Assembly: GCA_031308135.1 (NCBI GenBank)
Contig: JAHLJT010009419.1
Span: 64,686,723 to 64,750,722, forward strand
DNA length: 64,000 bases
Direction: 5' to 3'
Source of the DNA: Acheta domesticus
Lineage: Eukaryota; Arthropoda; Insecta; Orthoptera; Gryllidae
Part shown: in pieces, positions 34,079 to 47,140 of the stretch
Position numbering within the stretch: the stretch's first letter is position 1
Layout of the letters: every line of letters starts with the position of its first letter
The notes under the pieces: generated by a model
Told to the model about the DNA's origin: nothing
Database searches by the model: none
What the model saw: only the letters and a program-made list of their open reading frames with translations
Translations under genes and position numbers: made by a program

Positions 34079-36420
34079 TTCTTGATATTAAGGTCTCATG
34101 AAACGTTGATTCTGCCTAAACTATCTACTTGAGAAAGAAATTTACTGAATATATAAAACAAATATTCAAATTTTTGGTATCAGGAACTCACAAAATGTCG
34201 TACTCTGTATTACGATCACGAGAAAGAAAGTAGGAATAAAAGTTAAGAGACACGAAAATTTCAGAAATAAATATTCGAGGTTTGTAATTAATTATTTATT
34301 TTTTTCTTTAAATTTATTGTGAACAAATCACAGCGAAAATATTTTGAAAATGAAGCAATTTCTTCGACTCATCAAATTTTTAACATAAAGTGTAGTGAAT
34401 GGCGAGTTGCAATATTATTAATTTTCAGATTTCCTAATGAGAGTGAAAATTGAAACAAGATATTTTTAAAAGAAAGTAAAAATAATGTGTGTTGAGGAAA
34501 TAAACAAGTAATACAATAAGAAGCTACAAAGTTATGAAATTATACTGGATAGTTATTATTTTATTTCATATTTCGCACAGAAATTTAACAAAATATTAAT
34601 CAGACTGAGATGAATTTTTCCAGAATTATCACTAATTCAGAACGTTTAGACACCATCAAAATGATTTTCATTGAAGAATATTAAAGTGTTCTCTAGTGGA
34701 TTGGAGGGTGACGACCCAACTTTTATTTACAATAAAGATACCTGAATATCAGAAGTAGTCTATTCAAAATATTGTCTGGAGTTTTTCTTCCTTTAATTAA
34801 TTCTTATTTCTAGCTGAAATCGTTGTCTTTTTGCGGAAAGTTATAAAAGGAAATACCTAGTATAGATAAATAGTTTAAAATGTAGGACGAATTGCATTTT
34901 TTGTATTTCCACATGGTCAGGTATGACAATGTTGTAGAATCCTTGATAATAACCAAAGATGATTCGTCAGTAAAAAGTTATATACCTGGAAATTATAAAA
35001 GAATATTTATTTTGTCTATGAACTGTGGAATTTTTTAACAACTCATTTCGCAGCTATGGTGCACTTTCAACAGCAGTGACATTTTAAAACTGTTCATTCG
35101 CCGGACTAAATTGAGAAAACTGTGGAAGGAAGTGAATATTATGTAGGAAGACACTCGGCGTAATACTTACATAAAACAAGTGTCCTACAAACCCCAAGTA
35201 ATAGTATGACGTCTTCTGCACGACGTAGCTACGATGATTAAGCACGTAATGAGAAAGTTGGAAGTTCAATGATAGGCATTAAATTGGTCACTGGTAGAAA
35301 TACTTCATCGTCATTGCTTTGAATCGTAGTACTTAATCCCAAAACACCAATGAAGTACAACAAATTTTATTTTATTGGTGGTGTTCCTGTTTTGGCAGGG
35401 TTTCAATCACTTAACAGCACTTCAATTTATGGGTAGGAAATAAAATGATGTATCTTATGGTTTCTGTATTCCTGACCAAGAATCATTTGATAGTTTCGAC
35501 AATGCTTTCCGATTGAGAATCCAAATGATATTAATTAAATATTGTTTTAGCAGCGTTATCTACACTGTGTTAATAGCCACGCAATTTGAATCTAGCTGGC
35601 AGCAATCCCTGGAATTTTTAATGATACACGGGTAAAATGAAATCGTAAATATTTAATTAATTTATCCCTTTACAGTTAGTTTCTTTCTTTCATTCAAATG
35701 TTTCATTATATACGATTCTGCAAAACCAGTTCTCCGAAATCAGTCTGTATGAAAGAGGTAGTGCGTCAAATTCAATTTTTTTCACGGGCGATTAAACGCA
35801 ATGAATTTAAGACTTTTGTTGTAGCGAGAACTTATTGAATGTAAATGAATAGTCTAGAAATTCCCTTTTGATTCCCTACTGAGCCAAAAAAGAACAGAAC
35901 TGAAGGAGATTCAAGATCCTAGCGTGAGGTATAATGGAGAGACAGTTGGGTAATACATTTATGTTTCTTTGTTGTTATGTGTAATACGTTTACTTTTATT
36001 TTTATGCATATTTGTACACGCATTTCCACCAAGTTGATAAAATAAGCACATAGAATGGCCGAAAGCAACTATTTTTAAAAATGTCATTTATTTTAACTCT
36101 ATGCTCAATTTGAGAAGTTTCATGATCAAATATGAATGTTCACACACGTACGTGAAATCAATAAGTTTAAATTAAGCACACATACGTGAAATATATAAGA
36201 CCAATTATAAATATTTATTTGCTCATAGATCTTATTATTATGTTAAAATATAATGTTTTGGACTTCTAAAATTATATTAAACTGCCATTTGCAATTATAG
36301 TAAACATTTCACTCACAGTTCTGCCATCACTCTAACTGCACCTCAATTCAACCACTTGCAGTGACGCATGTGCTAGGTATATAAAAATATATTTGTAGAT
36401 CTGAGTATCAATATTTTGAC
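34079..36420. other. AT-rich DNA, no gene recognised
   Basis: No coding frame or clear repeat. The composition is typical of the window background. Confidence 0.55.
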
Positions 36421-36425
36421 TCATA

Positions 36426-37524
36426 GGGCCGAATTCATGGTCGTTTCTTATAATGAGCGTTCTTTAAGTAAGAGATTCCCGATTCATAAACTGTGCTTAT
36501 TTTCAAATGAGTGATGAATGAGTGACTACTCATTCGTATAAGCGAGGTTGCCAACAGCCTTAAGTATTCCTCATTCGCCAGAAGGTTACCCAGTTTTTGT
36601 TAAGTGAAGTCTTGGAACATATGAGTTTACGTGACATGGCAAACGACGATTTCATGGAGTACTTTGAGTTTTACACGCAAAATATTGTCCACGTAAGGAA
36701 GAGGTATATCAGAGACGCTGATAATCCCTTCGAAATTTACAACGAAGATCGATTTAGAATACGGTTTCGTTTTCATAAAAGCATTGTTGTAAATAGGCTT
36801 ATTCCTCTCATCGACGAAAGAAATGTTACAAAGAGAGGTTTACCAATCCCTCCTCTTAAGAAGATGTTAATTGCATTAAGATTTTACGCAATATTATTTC
36901 AGGTTCGTTCTATGAGATTGCACAAGATATTTTATTTCTTTATATCTTCCAGATAATTACAGATATGATAAATGCATATAAATTAAATTACTTTTTTTTC
37001 CAGATTGTGTGCACAGATCTCTACAGAGTGAGTCAAGCTACAGTGTACCGAATCATTTCTGAAGTTTCAGGAACGTTGATACGAAATATCAAGAATTTTA
37101 TACAGTTTCCATCAGAACGAGAGATTCTGAACAACATTAAATTTCAATTCTTCAAAAAATCACCATACAAACTTCCTAAAACTGCGCTTAATGTAAATTC
37201 GGTAACAAAACCAGTGATCTCAACTGTACACAGAGCTCACTGAACAAAACACACAAGTCACAACAAAAATATACGGTTACATTCCATATTACAGTCAACG
37301 ACTAATAAAACGACCGGAACCAAAAGGAAACCACAGTTAAACACTGGTTCAGCTGACGGAAATGCAATGTTGCAACATTTCCGATACCTGAAGCAACACT
37401 CATTTCTGCTCCCTTAAGCGACGTCTGTGAAATACAAGCCTCCTTAAGTGGCTTCTCATTTTTAGGAACTTCTTATTGCTTAAGCATTTCCTTATTCCTT
37501 AAGTATCGACTATGAATTCCGCCC
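36426..37524 (+). mobile_element. PIF/Harbinger transposon, internally deleted, with terminal inverted repeats
   Basis: The termini at 36426-36450 (GGGCCGAATTCATGGTCG at the start) and 37500-37524 (read inwards GGGCGGAATTCATAGTCG) match at 21 of 25 positions. The flanks are ATA on the left and TTA on the right, a near match to the 3-bp TWA duplication of Harbinger elements. Inside lies a transposase gene fragment (36621-37243) that stops before the DDE core. At 1.1 kb it is much shorter than autonomous Harbingers of about 3 kb, which also carry a second, Myb-like gene not found here. Confidence 0.8.
36621..37243 (+). pseudogene. HARBI1-like transposase, N-terminal part, truncated
   Basis: The first exon reads from ATG 36621 (MSLRDMANDD), through FRIRFRFHKSIV, to PLKKMLIALRFYAILFQ at 36902. 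A likely phase-0 intron of 101 bp with GT...AG ends and a strong pyrimidine tract follows (36903-37003). The second part gives VSQATVYRIISEVS and FIQFPSEREILNNI up to a TGA. These match the helix-turn-helix and linker region of HARBI1-family transposases. The catalytic GxxD, D and E motifs that should follow are absent, so the product cannot be an active nuclease. An upstream TTG at 36597 is in frame but ATG 36621 fits better. Confidence 0.75.
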
Positions 37525-37886
37525 TTAAATTTCTTCTTAGTCACAAATGAATGGCCCCAATGAAAACATGTAATACCTTTTGACGAACTCGCTGCTGAAA
37601 GTTTCGACATCGTCATCCATAGGAAAATCGATCATTTCGTTTTAAGACACCAGTTGAGGTGATACGCTCCACAATGGCGCGAGTCGTGCTACTGGTACAA
37701 TAACCAATCTTGGTATTATTGCTGTACTGTCGTTTTGTGTGTTTGGTTGTTCGTTTGTACAGACACTTTGAAATCGATCCATTCACCCTCTCCCAACATA
37801 CAATACGCCCTCTTCCGTCATACGGGCTAGCACCTAGAGCCTGCTAGAATCATCTAACACCTAGAGCCTGCAAGAGTTGCCAGAGA
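37525..37886. other. Intervening DNA with a short duplication
   Basis: The word CACCTAGAGCCTG occurs twice, near 37830 and 37858. Nothing else recognised. Confidence 0.5.
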
Positions 37887-37894
37887 GTTTAGAC

Positions 37895-38126
37895 CAGTGT
37901 TGTCAAGGTCGATGCCACGAGCGGGCGTCCGTGGCACGAGTGCCACGACGAAATCGCCCCTCCACACAGTTCATTACCCCGCCACCAGAGACAATGCCAT
38001 CCCTATTGTAAAACTGCGGGGTAACTAATAATTCCCTTTCCCGACGCTAGTTGCGCAGAAACGCTCGTGGCATGGCATGATGCCACAACACGTGCAACTG
38101 CCACCAGTAGCAGACCTTGACACCAA
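37895..38126 (+). mobile_element. hAT-like MITE, second copy
   Basis: It is collinear with the 32166 element over nearly its full length: CAGTGTTGTCAAGGTCGATG, then GTCCGTGGCACGAGTGCCAC, CCATCCCTATTGTAAAAC, CTAGTTGCGCAGA and GCCACCAGTAGCAGACCTT. The possible target duplication is decayed (GTTTAGAC left, GTTTAAGG right). It is non-coding. Confidence 0.75.
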
Positions 38127-38214
38127 GTTTAAGGTAAGACTAAGAATTTTTGTTTACAGATATCTCCACAATAACGGTCTCAGTATTTATCCAAGACTTG
38201 AGAAATTCTCTGGC

Positions 38215-38545
38215 TAAGCGAGTATGCAATCTGATTGAGATGGAAACTGCTCTATGCGTTCTGCCTGTGTCCTGCCTAGGAAGGAGGGTGGCGGCCGTGC
38301 GTTGACGTGCAGTGGCTCGAGGCTGCGATTCCCGAGTTCCGCATTCCGGAGGGTCGTGTGGTTGGGCGTCTCCGCGCCACAGGTCGGAGGTCGCGGGTCG
38401 GCGACCCTCCGCCGCCAGAACAATCCGCGACTCCCCCTCCCTCTGCCCCTCCCAAACACACGCGTGCGCCCGTCCCCGGAATCTGTTTTTTGGCTGCGGA
38501 GACGAATTCACAATTTGGACTCAAGACCTTCGCTGGGTTGGACAG
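38215..38545. promoter_or_regulatory. CpG island
   Basis: About 300 bp of CpG-rich sequence with several overlapping open frames on both strands (80 to 120 codons), none with a recognisable domain. An AT-rich desert follows. It is a possible promoter; direction is not determinable from the sequence. Confidence 0.35.
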
Positions 38546-41500
38546 GTTACTTTCTTTGCGATTGAATATGGATTCGATTCGGACAAAATCTTTTGAAATC
38601 TACTTCCTATCTTCGATCGGTTTTTATTTATTTTTTAATACATTTTATTACTTGTCTCCGTCAAATTGAGACCACAAAGAAATTGAGAACATTACATTCA
38701 AATTGAGAAAAATATAATTCATATTCAGATCAAGCCAGTTGAAAATGAAAATAAATAGGAAATTACAAAATGCAAAACTGTTGAATATATATTGTCTGAT
38801 TGAATCATTAAAATATCTTCTTTTTGTCCTCTTTCTCCTCCACCTCATTTCTCCTCTATACTTTCATTTTATTTGTCTCGTTCTTTTTCTCATTTTCAAC
38901 TTTATTGAATTGTCCTCAACTCGAATGTATAATCCTTATCTCAATGTGATCATCCTCAATTTAATTGTAAGGTGTCTCAATCTGTACTTTTCTTGTTGAA
39001 AAATTATAAGTTCGTGTTTCACTATTCGCTTTTTAGAATACATTTACGGATCTGGAAATCTGTGGAAGAAAATTAAATAAGTCTACTCTTCGTGGTTCCA
39101 CGTAATTACACGTAAGAAAACGAGGCAAAACTTTTCACTGTACTTTTGATAAACTGCGTATTTAGTTGGTTTTAGCTTATCAAATTCTCTGGTATAGATA
39201 CATTATAATTTTCGACAACGTATAATTGCAATACGTTCTTAGTTCAATTTCTTTGCATATTATTTGGAGTAATGCCGAATCTAAAGTGTTATATTTAAAA
39301 ATTAGCGGTATACATTTCTTGCTGATCTCGTTAAACGTCAACAGCGAGAAAATTTCAAATCGAGAGCTGACTCTTGACTAATGTGTATTGCACCGAGTGA
39401 AGCGAACATTTTAACATATAATGCCAGGGATATTGTAAGTCATTGATCTACACAAGGCTCAATGAAAAAACGAAGCCTAAGCACAAGTATTCGTGAAAAT
39501 CTTTAGGGCAGTTTACGCCGCTTTGCTACAAGAGGAGGTTGGTCGAAAGCGTGTTTCATCGTGTGAGAAATTCCAAAGACTGTTGTGCGCCTCATGGCTC
39601 GTACTTGCAAGTTGTGCAAGGGAATGATTGCCGAGTAACCTTCAATAAGTGGGTGTTAAGCAAGAAGAAAATTCCTTGTGCTACGGGCTGATCAAATATC
39701 ATTTACATGTAGCATTGATCGAATCATCAAAATGTTTATTGCTAAAAATTGAACACGTACATTTTGTCCAGCACTAAATGTATTAGAGTGACTCCTGATG
39801 GGAATTGAAGAAAATCGCACGTGAAACCACCTATCTGGACACAACTCAATTTAGAAACAATTAATACTGAGAATATTTAATATATCAGTGGGGGTTTATT
39901 GTTTTTTCATTGAGATGGTGTGGTTCGTGAATCCATATAAACTATGAATTAGAAATATATTTTTTAATATTTTAATTTTCTTTATATTTTGGTATGGCAG
40001 CAATTACAGAAAGGGGAAATGTCTGACATTAAAAGACGGAGAGTTCATGATATAAATTACATTTTGTAGCGTAAAGGAATATTTATGTTTTATGATTAGA
40101 GAGCGTAATCACTGTATGGTTTTGACTTTTAGTAATTTGCGCTGACTTATATCTTCTTGAAAAATAACTTACTGATAACGGGTGTCACAAAGCAGCATTA
40201 TTTTTCGTCAATGTGTTTGTACTCTGTGGTACCTTTCAATAATAATATTAGAAGAGTCCATATTAATGTGTGTCTTTTAATTGCCATGGTAGTGAATCAG
40301 TATATTCAGGCAGAACTCATTGTATTTTATGTTTAACACATTAAATCGAAATTCCAGAAATTACTGAAATGAATACCTCTTTCCAGAAGGCATTCGTATT
40401 ATTCCTCCACAGTTGGACACGCATATATCGCTTTTCCAATTCGAGTAATATTTTCTACTTCCACGAGGACTACTTCTACATCTTTTACTTCTTTCCAATA
40501 TTATTTATTTCTGCTTTCTTCAGTAATTTATTTTTAGTGTCATTTCTATGTGTCAGATAGAGTTTTCTGATACTTCGTCAGGGTTTGTCAATTTTATGTT
40601 ATTAACCTGTAATGCCAATGGCCTTATAATGATATAAACGAAGAAAAAAGTCGGTATGCTAGCTAGAAATATTTCGTATATTTTGCAACAAAATCAAATA
40701 CTATTTACTATTCATAAAAACTAAAATATGAGCAAAAATTCCGAAACTATCTTAAAAATAATTAAGCATACTGAGCCAAAAATTGCGTGAAAATAGTGTT
40801 ATTAAACTTTTTTTGTATTATTATCAATGACTGAAATACTTGTTTTTATAACATGTTTTCTCCAAATACCTTCACATTCATATTTTTCACTTTTTTTTAA
40901 TTTCTTGCGGACACTTAAGTGACGTTTTTCTGCAAGTCATTAGCAAGTTGTACTCAATAGTTTTTGCGCCATCTGTGAAGTACAGTCATTGTACTTAATT
41001 CTACGTAAACACCAATTTCTTCCCACCCAACAGAATTCAATTACAGGATGAAAAGTCAGAAAAACCGTAATGGCTGCACCCACTCCTCGTTAAGGGAGGG
41101 AACCTTCCCCACTGCGTAGGTCAAATCACTTCCCACAACGAGCATCTCGAGACCAGCAGAATACGTGTAACTGGGGATTGAGAAAGAGCATATGGTACGG
41201 GCTTTTGGTAGACTAATATACACAATGAGGCAATTAAATGGAATGCCAGCATATAACAGAAATTGGAAACTGGGTTCTGGCATTTTCTTAGTCCTCAAAA
41301 AATTCTTAGAAAATATTGAAGTTTGTGAAAGAGTTTTTTATTATTTTTGTAAAAGAGCATGAATTGTTTTGTTCATAATAATGTTCAATTATTTTTCTCT
41401 GAAGAACAAACTAAATATGAAACTAAAAGTAAAAATCAAACTCATTAAATAAGTATAATGCCCATTATCATAATTACTTGATACATTTAGGTCGTAGCAT

Positions 41501-42000
41501 CAGCACGACTTTTCCCCCACAAGTCGCAAAGTTTTGGAGAGTATTTGAAGGGTCATATCTTCTAAACCAATTTACATAGAAGCAAGATTATTTGTTATTT
41601 TAATGAAACAATCTTGTTCTTTAAATGAAGTTCCAACTGTTTACTTTAATAGTTTAAAATATATTTTCATGCAAATAACACAAGCAATTGAGTTAAAAAA
41701 ATGTTTAACATACCTATTTAATTAAATTCGTACGAATTCTCTTAATATTACAATATTATACATAATACTACATTAGTATATATTGCAATAATAAAGAACA
41801 CATTACTTTCTATTCACATTAATTGGCTTCGGTGTTGTAAGTTTGAAGAGCGCTCCTTGGATGTCACTGGAAAGGGCATTCACATACGTACTATATTCCA
41901 AAGCTATTTAATACCACTTAAATGGCAAAAAACGATATCTAGCGGTGATTTTAGGTACGTTATTGATGTAGAAATCTCCATGAATAGCCAGTAAACGGAA
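38546..42000. other. AT-rich DNA, no gene recognised
   Basis: Long AT-rich stretch. Frames of 60 to 86 codons have no family resemblance. The patches at 39.5-39.7 kb and 41.05-41.3 kb have somewhat higher GC but no domain. Confidence 0.5.
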
Positions 42001-42339
42001 AAATGACATAATAAAAACAGATATACAGTATGAACCGCGCGCCCGTAGATTCTGCGGGCGTCGTAATTTAAAGCGACCTGTCGGCGCACGTAGTTCTACG
42101 CGCAGCGACCTCAATGTATTAAAAGCATACATGCGGCTCACTTAAGCTATTTCTTTTGAATATCTCTTGAAGAATTTCAGACACTGAGTTGAGGTTTTCA
42201 CTTACATCAAAGTATGTGAGGAGCACATTAGATTATGTAAAATATTATACTCATTCTTATTTTTATTTAAGATATATCGACATAACTTCAGTTTCTTGAT
42301 AGAACACTGTATATTTTGATGTGAGGTTCACGAGTTTGG

Positions 42340-42440
42340 GTCAACTTGGTAATAAAACGACTACATTGCCGACGTTTCGGTCATATATTCGACCTTCATC
42401 AGGACTGTAGCATGGGACAAGAAGGACAATGGTAATTTAC
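42340..42440 (-). ncRNA. Hammerhead-ribozyme-like motif of the Penelope/retrozyme kind
   Basis: On the minus strand CTGATGA is followed by a stem GGTC...GACC around an AT-rich loop, then GAAAC and GTC. This gives the conserved hammerhead core boxes in the right order (42371-42404 on the plus strand). Flanking words GTC and GGC plus CTACA and TGTAG can pair as stem I. Stem III would be almost nil, so a fold would need a dimer. Penelope-like elements and retrozymes are known to carry such minimal type I motifs. Self-cleavage is not shown. Confidence 0.5.
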
Positions 42441-42510
42441 ATTCTAGTTGTGTCCTCATTCTTGTAGTTTTCAGGAGTGGTACACAAATGCATTAAAAGG
42501 TTCATCACGC

Positions 42511-42534
42511 AACTGTTGTGTATACACAACAGTT
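42511..42534. repeat. Perfect 24-bp palindrome
   Basis: AACTGTTGTGTA followed immediately by its exact reverse complement. It lies about 110 bp from the hammerhead-like motif, and a short direct repeat (GTTAAAATGAG) follows it. Confidence 0.85.
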
Positions 42535-42599
42535 AAAATGAGCAGCAAGTATAAAAGTTAAAATGAGTTAAGCACGCCTAGGAGAAACATTCGAACAAG

Positions 42600-43590
42600 C
42601 CTCTCCCATAGACAACGGAATATGTTTCGTCTTTCTTCGTTAAACACCGAACCTCCATAAACTCGGCTGTAGTCGCTTTACTTCTTAGGCTGTGCATCGG
42701 TTTACTTCTTGGACCAAAACATAGACATTGTCTCTGATAACGATTGGAAACGTTCTCTCCTCATGACTCCTCAAATTGCAATCCAAATACAGATGAAGTC
42801 ATAATGAAATTATGTAATAAACAAAATATCTGTATATAGTATATAATTCTTCAACGGCAAATTTCATAGCAAATTTATTTATATTTAATTAATAAGTGCA
42901 TTTTATGGTTATTTATACGTTTATGTACATGTTTGTTTTCGTTGAATGATAATACACATAAATTAAACCACTCTTGAATAAAATGCTTCTTCTGTCTTCT
43001 CCATTTATCGACCTGCCAGTGACGTTCCGTTTCTCAAATTCCCTTCTTTGGCCATCAAAGCTGTGACTTAGTGTTGCTGTGTGTCGCGAGGCAATACAAC
43101 TGCCAGAGGACAAAAATCGTGCTCGCTCCTGCATTAGAAGATACCACTTGAATACAGAGTATGCTTACAGAGTTAGTGAGAGCCACTTCCAAAGAGAGTC
43201 CTTGAACCGAGTAAAGTGAGAATAAGCTCCAGTCAAAGATTATGCATATTACGTAAAAAGCATAATTGTTAAAGTTCTTAGTCTAATCAATCTTGCGAAA
43301 TTTAATGCAAAGTATATTAAAATATAAGGAACGTTTATCTAGAGTATAAAGCAAGATCTTCCTTATAATTGAGGCAATAAAGGTTCTTAGCCTTAGCACG
43401 TTTTATTTAGTTAGTTCAATTTTTAGTCCTAGAGCTAAAAGCGAGACAGTACTAAAATGTTCCGATGAAACTGTGAATGTAACAAAGAAAACAAAATATT
43501 TCGGCTGATCGCATCAGCTACTTTTGACACACAATAAGAAAGTCAATAAAAATAGTGTATGACACACATGGTAATAATGATTTATATATC
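42600..43590. other. AT-rich DNA, no gene recognised
   Basis: A 73-codon minus-strand frame (42913-43134) has no recognisable domain. The left part may belong to the repeat that carries the hammerhead-like motif. Confidence 0.45.
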
Positions 43591-43721
43591 AAGGGGTTTA
43601 ATTAAACCTTTATTCACGAGAGAGAATAGTGGTGTCCCGAGCGTGGCAGCGGGAGGGATGTAATTATCCCCAGGGAATAAAGCTCAGATAAACCCCGTGA
43701 CAGGTGCAATTAATCGACAAA

Positions 43722-43722
43722 T

Positions 43723-43758
<36 letters not shown>
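43722..43758. repeat. (TA)n microsatellite
   Basis: About 18 TA units with one C interruption. Confidence 0.9.
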
Positions 43759-43799
43759 AATTGAAAAAATATGTATAGTCCCATTTGAAAAAACAAAGT

Positions 43800-44705
<906 letters not shown>

Positions 44706-44711
44706 TTTTAC

Positions 44712-44769
44712 TTTGAATTTCAAAGTGTTTTAATTTAATTTTATTAAATTAATACACTTTCAAATTCAA
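44712..44769. repeat. Imperfect 23-bp inverted repeat
   Basis: TTTGAATTTCAAAGTGTTTT and the partner beginning AATACACTTTCAAATTC pair over 23 bp with two mismatches, with a loop of only about four bases. It sits 25 bp before an S1 copy. Confidence 0.75.
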
Positions 44770-44794
44770 AACTTCACTTTTCAGTAAGTTACTC

Positions 44795-45262
44795 TATTGA
44801 TTGATTGGTGATATCGGGCGCGTCAAGTGCTAAGGTCATTGTTCCCATAAGTGTAGTACGTATCTTTTTCCTCAGGAGATGGCATTGATATTACCCCGCT
44901 GGACGGTGAGATCCGACGCCGATTAGTAGATCTTTTCTCAACCAGGTATCTCCAACCAACGGAGCATCTTCTCAGCCGAGAAAAGCTCTAAGTTCCAAAC
45001 CGATCTCCCAGCATGTGTGTTCTAATGCATGTAAGTATAAGTGTGCGTAAGGGTCAGGACAGGCCAAGGAAGAAGAAGGAAAGATTGCACGCAATGCATA
45101 ACCCGTTTGTTAGAGTATTGTTCGACAGTCGCCTGATATTGATCGGAGAAATCACTAAAACCATCGATTAGAGCAGTCGGCCGCTAGAATTCTCCTCCAG
45201 AGTGGCTGAGGAGCCCCCGTTGAGAGGCACTGCAGTGACATCAGTTGATGCCCTGAGCTATC
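44795..45262 (-). mobile_element. S1 SINE, nearly full length
   Basis: On the minus strand it runs from a head with GGCACTGCAGTGACATCAG-like sequence complement, through the CTAATCGATGG region and the CGATCAATATCAGGCGACTG block, to the end ATCGGGCGCGTCAAG complement and an ATTGATTGATTGG tail. Order and spacing match 49.5 kb and 53.0 kb. The short-motif (GATT)n tail and tRNA-like head define it as a SINE. Confidence 0.75.
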
Positions 45263-45299
45263 ATACCCGGAAAGATTCTCTATTCAGATTTATGCTGTG

Positions 45300-46720
45300 T
45301 ACTACAGAATCATTAGCCCTGAATAAATATTGAATGAATATTTTTACTTTTCCCTCCATTAAGTAGAATCCATTTTAGTTACTGGAAAAAATAAAACCAT
45401 CTCAATATTAATGTGATAAAAATGTTGATGAATTCTGACATAAGACTTTACGTAATATTTGTTTTTAAATATTTACGTTTATAGTAATACATTATAGATT
45501 CGGTCAAAATGACGTCCAGTTCCGATCGTTCTCGACGACGAGACCAACATGCCGAGACCGCTGTGCTATAAAATGCTATTTTGTCACGGCCATAATCGAG
45601 AACGAACGATACCGATACTATGCCTGTTATTGGAGTGTGCCCTCCGAGTTGGCATGCGAGTACCCAACGATGAACAATGAAAGTACGAGGAGTCATGAGC
45701 CTTGAGGAACGCCTGCTAAAATGGGACGAGGGTTTGAAAGGTGAGTCTGAATTTTTGTTGAGAATAAACGATCTGACAAGAAACTTTGCATGGTTGAAGG
45801 AAGGTAGAGTGGGATACCGAGCTTCCGTAACTTATAGATTATGCCAAATTCGGTCGAATGCTTGACTCACATCGAGAAAGGTTGCTATGGTGTGATGCTG
45901 TTACGGTGTTTAATACACGCGAAACACTTCGGATTAGCAAGAAACTGCGCATGAGTACCCTCCGCCGGTACCATAGACCAGGCAAGTCAAGGTCGCGGGC
46001 AAGGTAACTAGCTTACTACAACTTGCGTGCACTGTGTCTAGAGAATTTGGCGCGAGATTTAAAAGCAAGGGTTGTACAAATGCTGCGGGGTGGCGGTACG
46101 TCACTGGATACCTAGCCCATGACAGTCATTGAGAGAAGTTAATTGATAGTTATTGTCAAAAATTTTGCTATATTAATTCTCATTTTCTCTTTAAGGCAAA
46201 GAAATGATCCATTAAAATGTAAAATTACATCAGTCCGATTTCAAAATCTCAATTGAGAGTAAAATTTCAAAAAATTGAATAAAAAGAATATTGATATTGT
46301 AATGCTGTTCACTTAAGAGTGAACAGCATATAAAATCATGCACTTTCTACGTTACGTTCAGGTTACAAGGTTTAGCAGACAAATTTTCTTATCTGTTAAA
46401 ATAGCTGTCTGTCCGCAAATAAAACTTGTTAATTTATTTCACGTTATTTGTAAATAAAATAAATAACTGAATAATTTAAAAAGATAACACAAAACGAAAA
46501 CAAGGAAAGAATTCATCATTCATTCATATTCCTGTCAGAAACCAAAGCTGTTTATATAAGGGAGTATTAGTAAGAAAATAAACCTGAAACAGTGAAAAGT
46601 AGTGAAAAATATAAACATAATAAAATTGTCGGTTATTTCATAGAAAATATGGCAAACCTACTTTCGTGCCAAGACTCAATTCGTCGTCTCGGGCTACTTT
46701 AGCCTGAAAATGTAAAACCC
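45300..46720. other. Mostly AT-rich DNA; a possible promoter and short exon
   Basis: A TATAAAA box lies at 45567-45573, and about 105 bp downstream an ATG at 45677 opens a frame (MKVRGVMSLEERLLKWDEG) that reaches GAAAG followed by GTGAGT at 45741, a good splice donor. No continuing exon was recognised. A 12-bp inverted repeat (46302-46329) is listed separately. Confidence 0.25.
46302..46329. repeat. 12-bp perfect inverted repeat, 4-nt loop
   Basis: ATGCTGTTCACT, TAAG, AGTGAACAGCAT. Confidence 0.85.
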
Positions 46721-46721
46721 T

Positions 46722-46880
46722 TTCTGATTGATTGATTGATTGATGTTTCCGGGCGCGTCAACTACTTCGGTCATTAGTCCCGTAAGCGTGGTGAGTGTTT
46801 TTTTCTCGGGAGGTGGCGATTATCTTTTCCCCGCTGGATGGCGAGATCTGGCGTCGACCTACCGTGGACTAGCGGGTAAA
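46722..46880 (-). mobile_element. S1 SINE, 3' end
   Basis: The (ATTG) tail of four copies is followed by TTCCGGGCGCGTCAACTAC, GGTCATTAGTCCCGTAAGCG, CTCGGGAGGTGGCGATTATC and GGCGAGATCTGGCGTCGACC. The rest of the element is absent. Confidence 0.75.
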
Positions 46881-46914
46881 ACCCTTTCTGGATTTTAAGG
46901 GAAATGAGTTTAGA

Positions 46915-47140
46915 GTCAGGGGAAGTTGCCCGTGCCGCTACGAACGTCGCGCTCCCCGAGCGGCAAGTAGCTCGTGCGGGCGCAGTTTGACGTGTCTGCC
47001 ATTGACGAAAGACACCGTTCCTACATCAGCCAACCCTCCCGACAATAGCCCAGAATGAGCCGTTCCGTCAGTTCCAAGCCTTGACAGAGCGCGACACATA
47101 GATTTCCCAAGTCGATAAGGAGCGCGCGAGCTCCAAGACC
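46915..47140. promoter_or_regulatory. GC-raised, CpG-containing segment
   Basis: About 220 bp of higher GC with many CpG sites beside an S1 end. A minus-strand frame of 70 codons crosses it. No recognisable product. A promoter role is possible but unsupported beyond composition. Confidence 0.2.
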
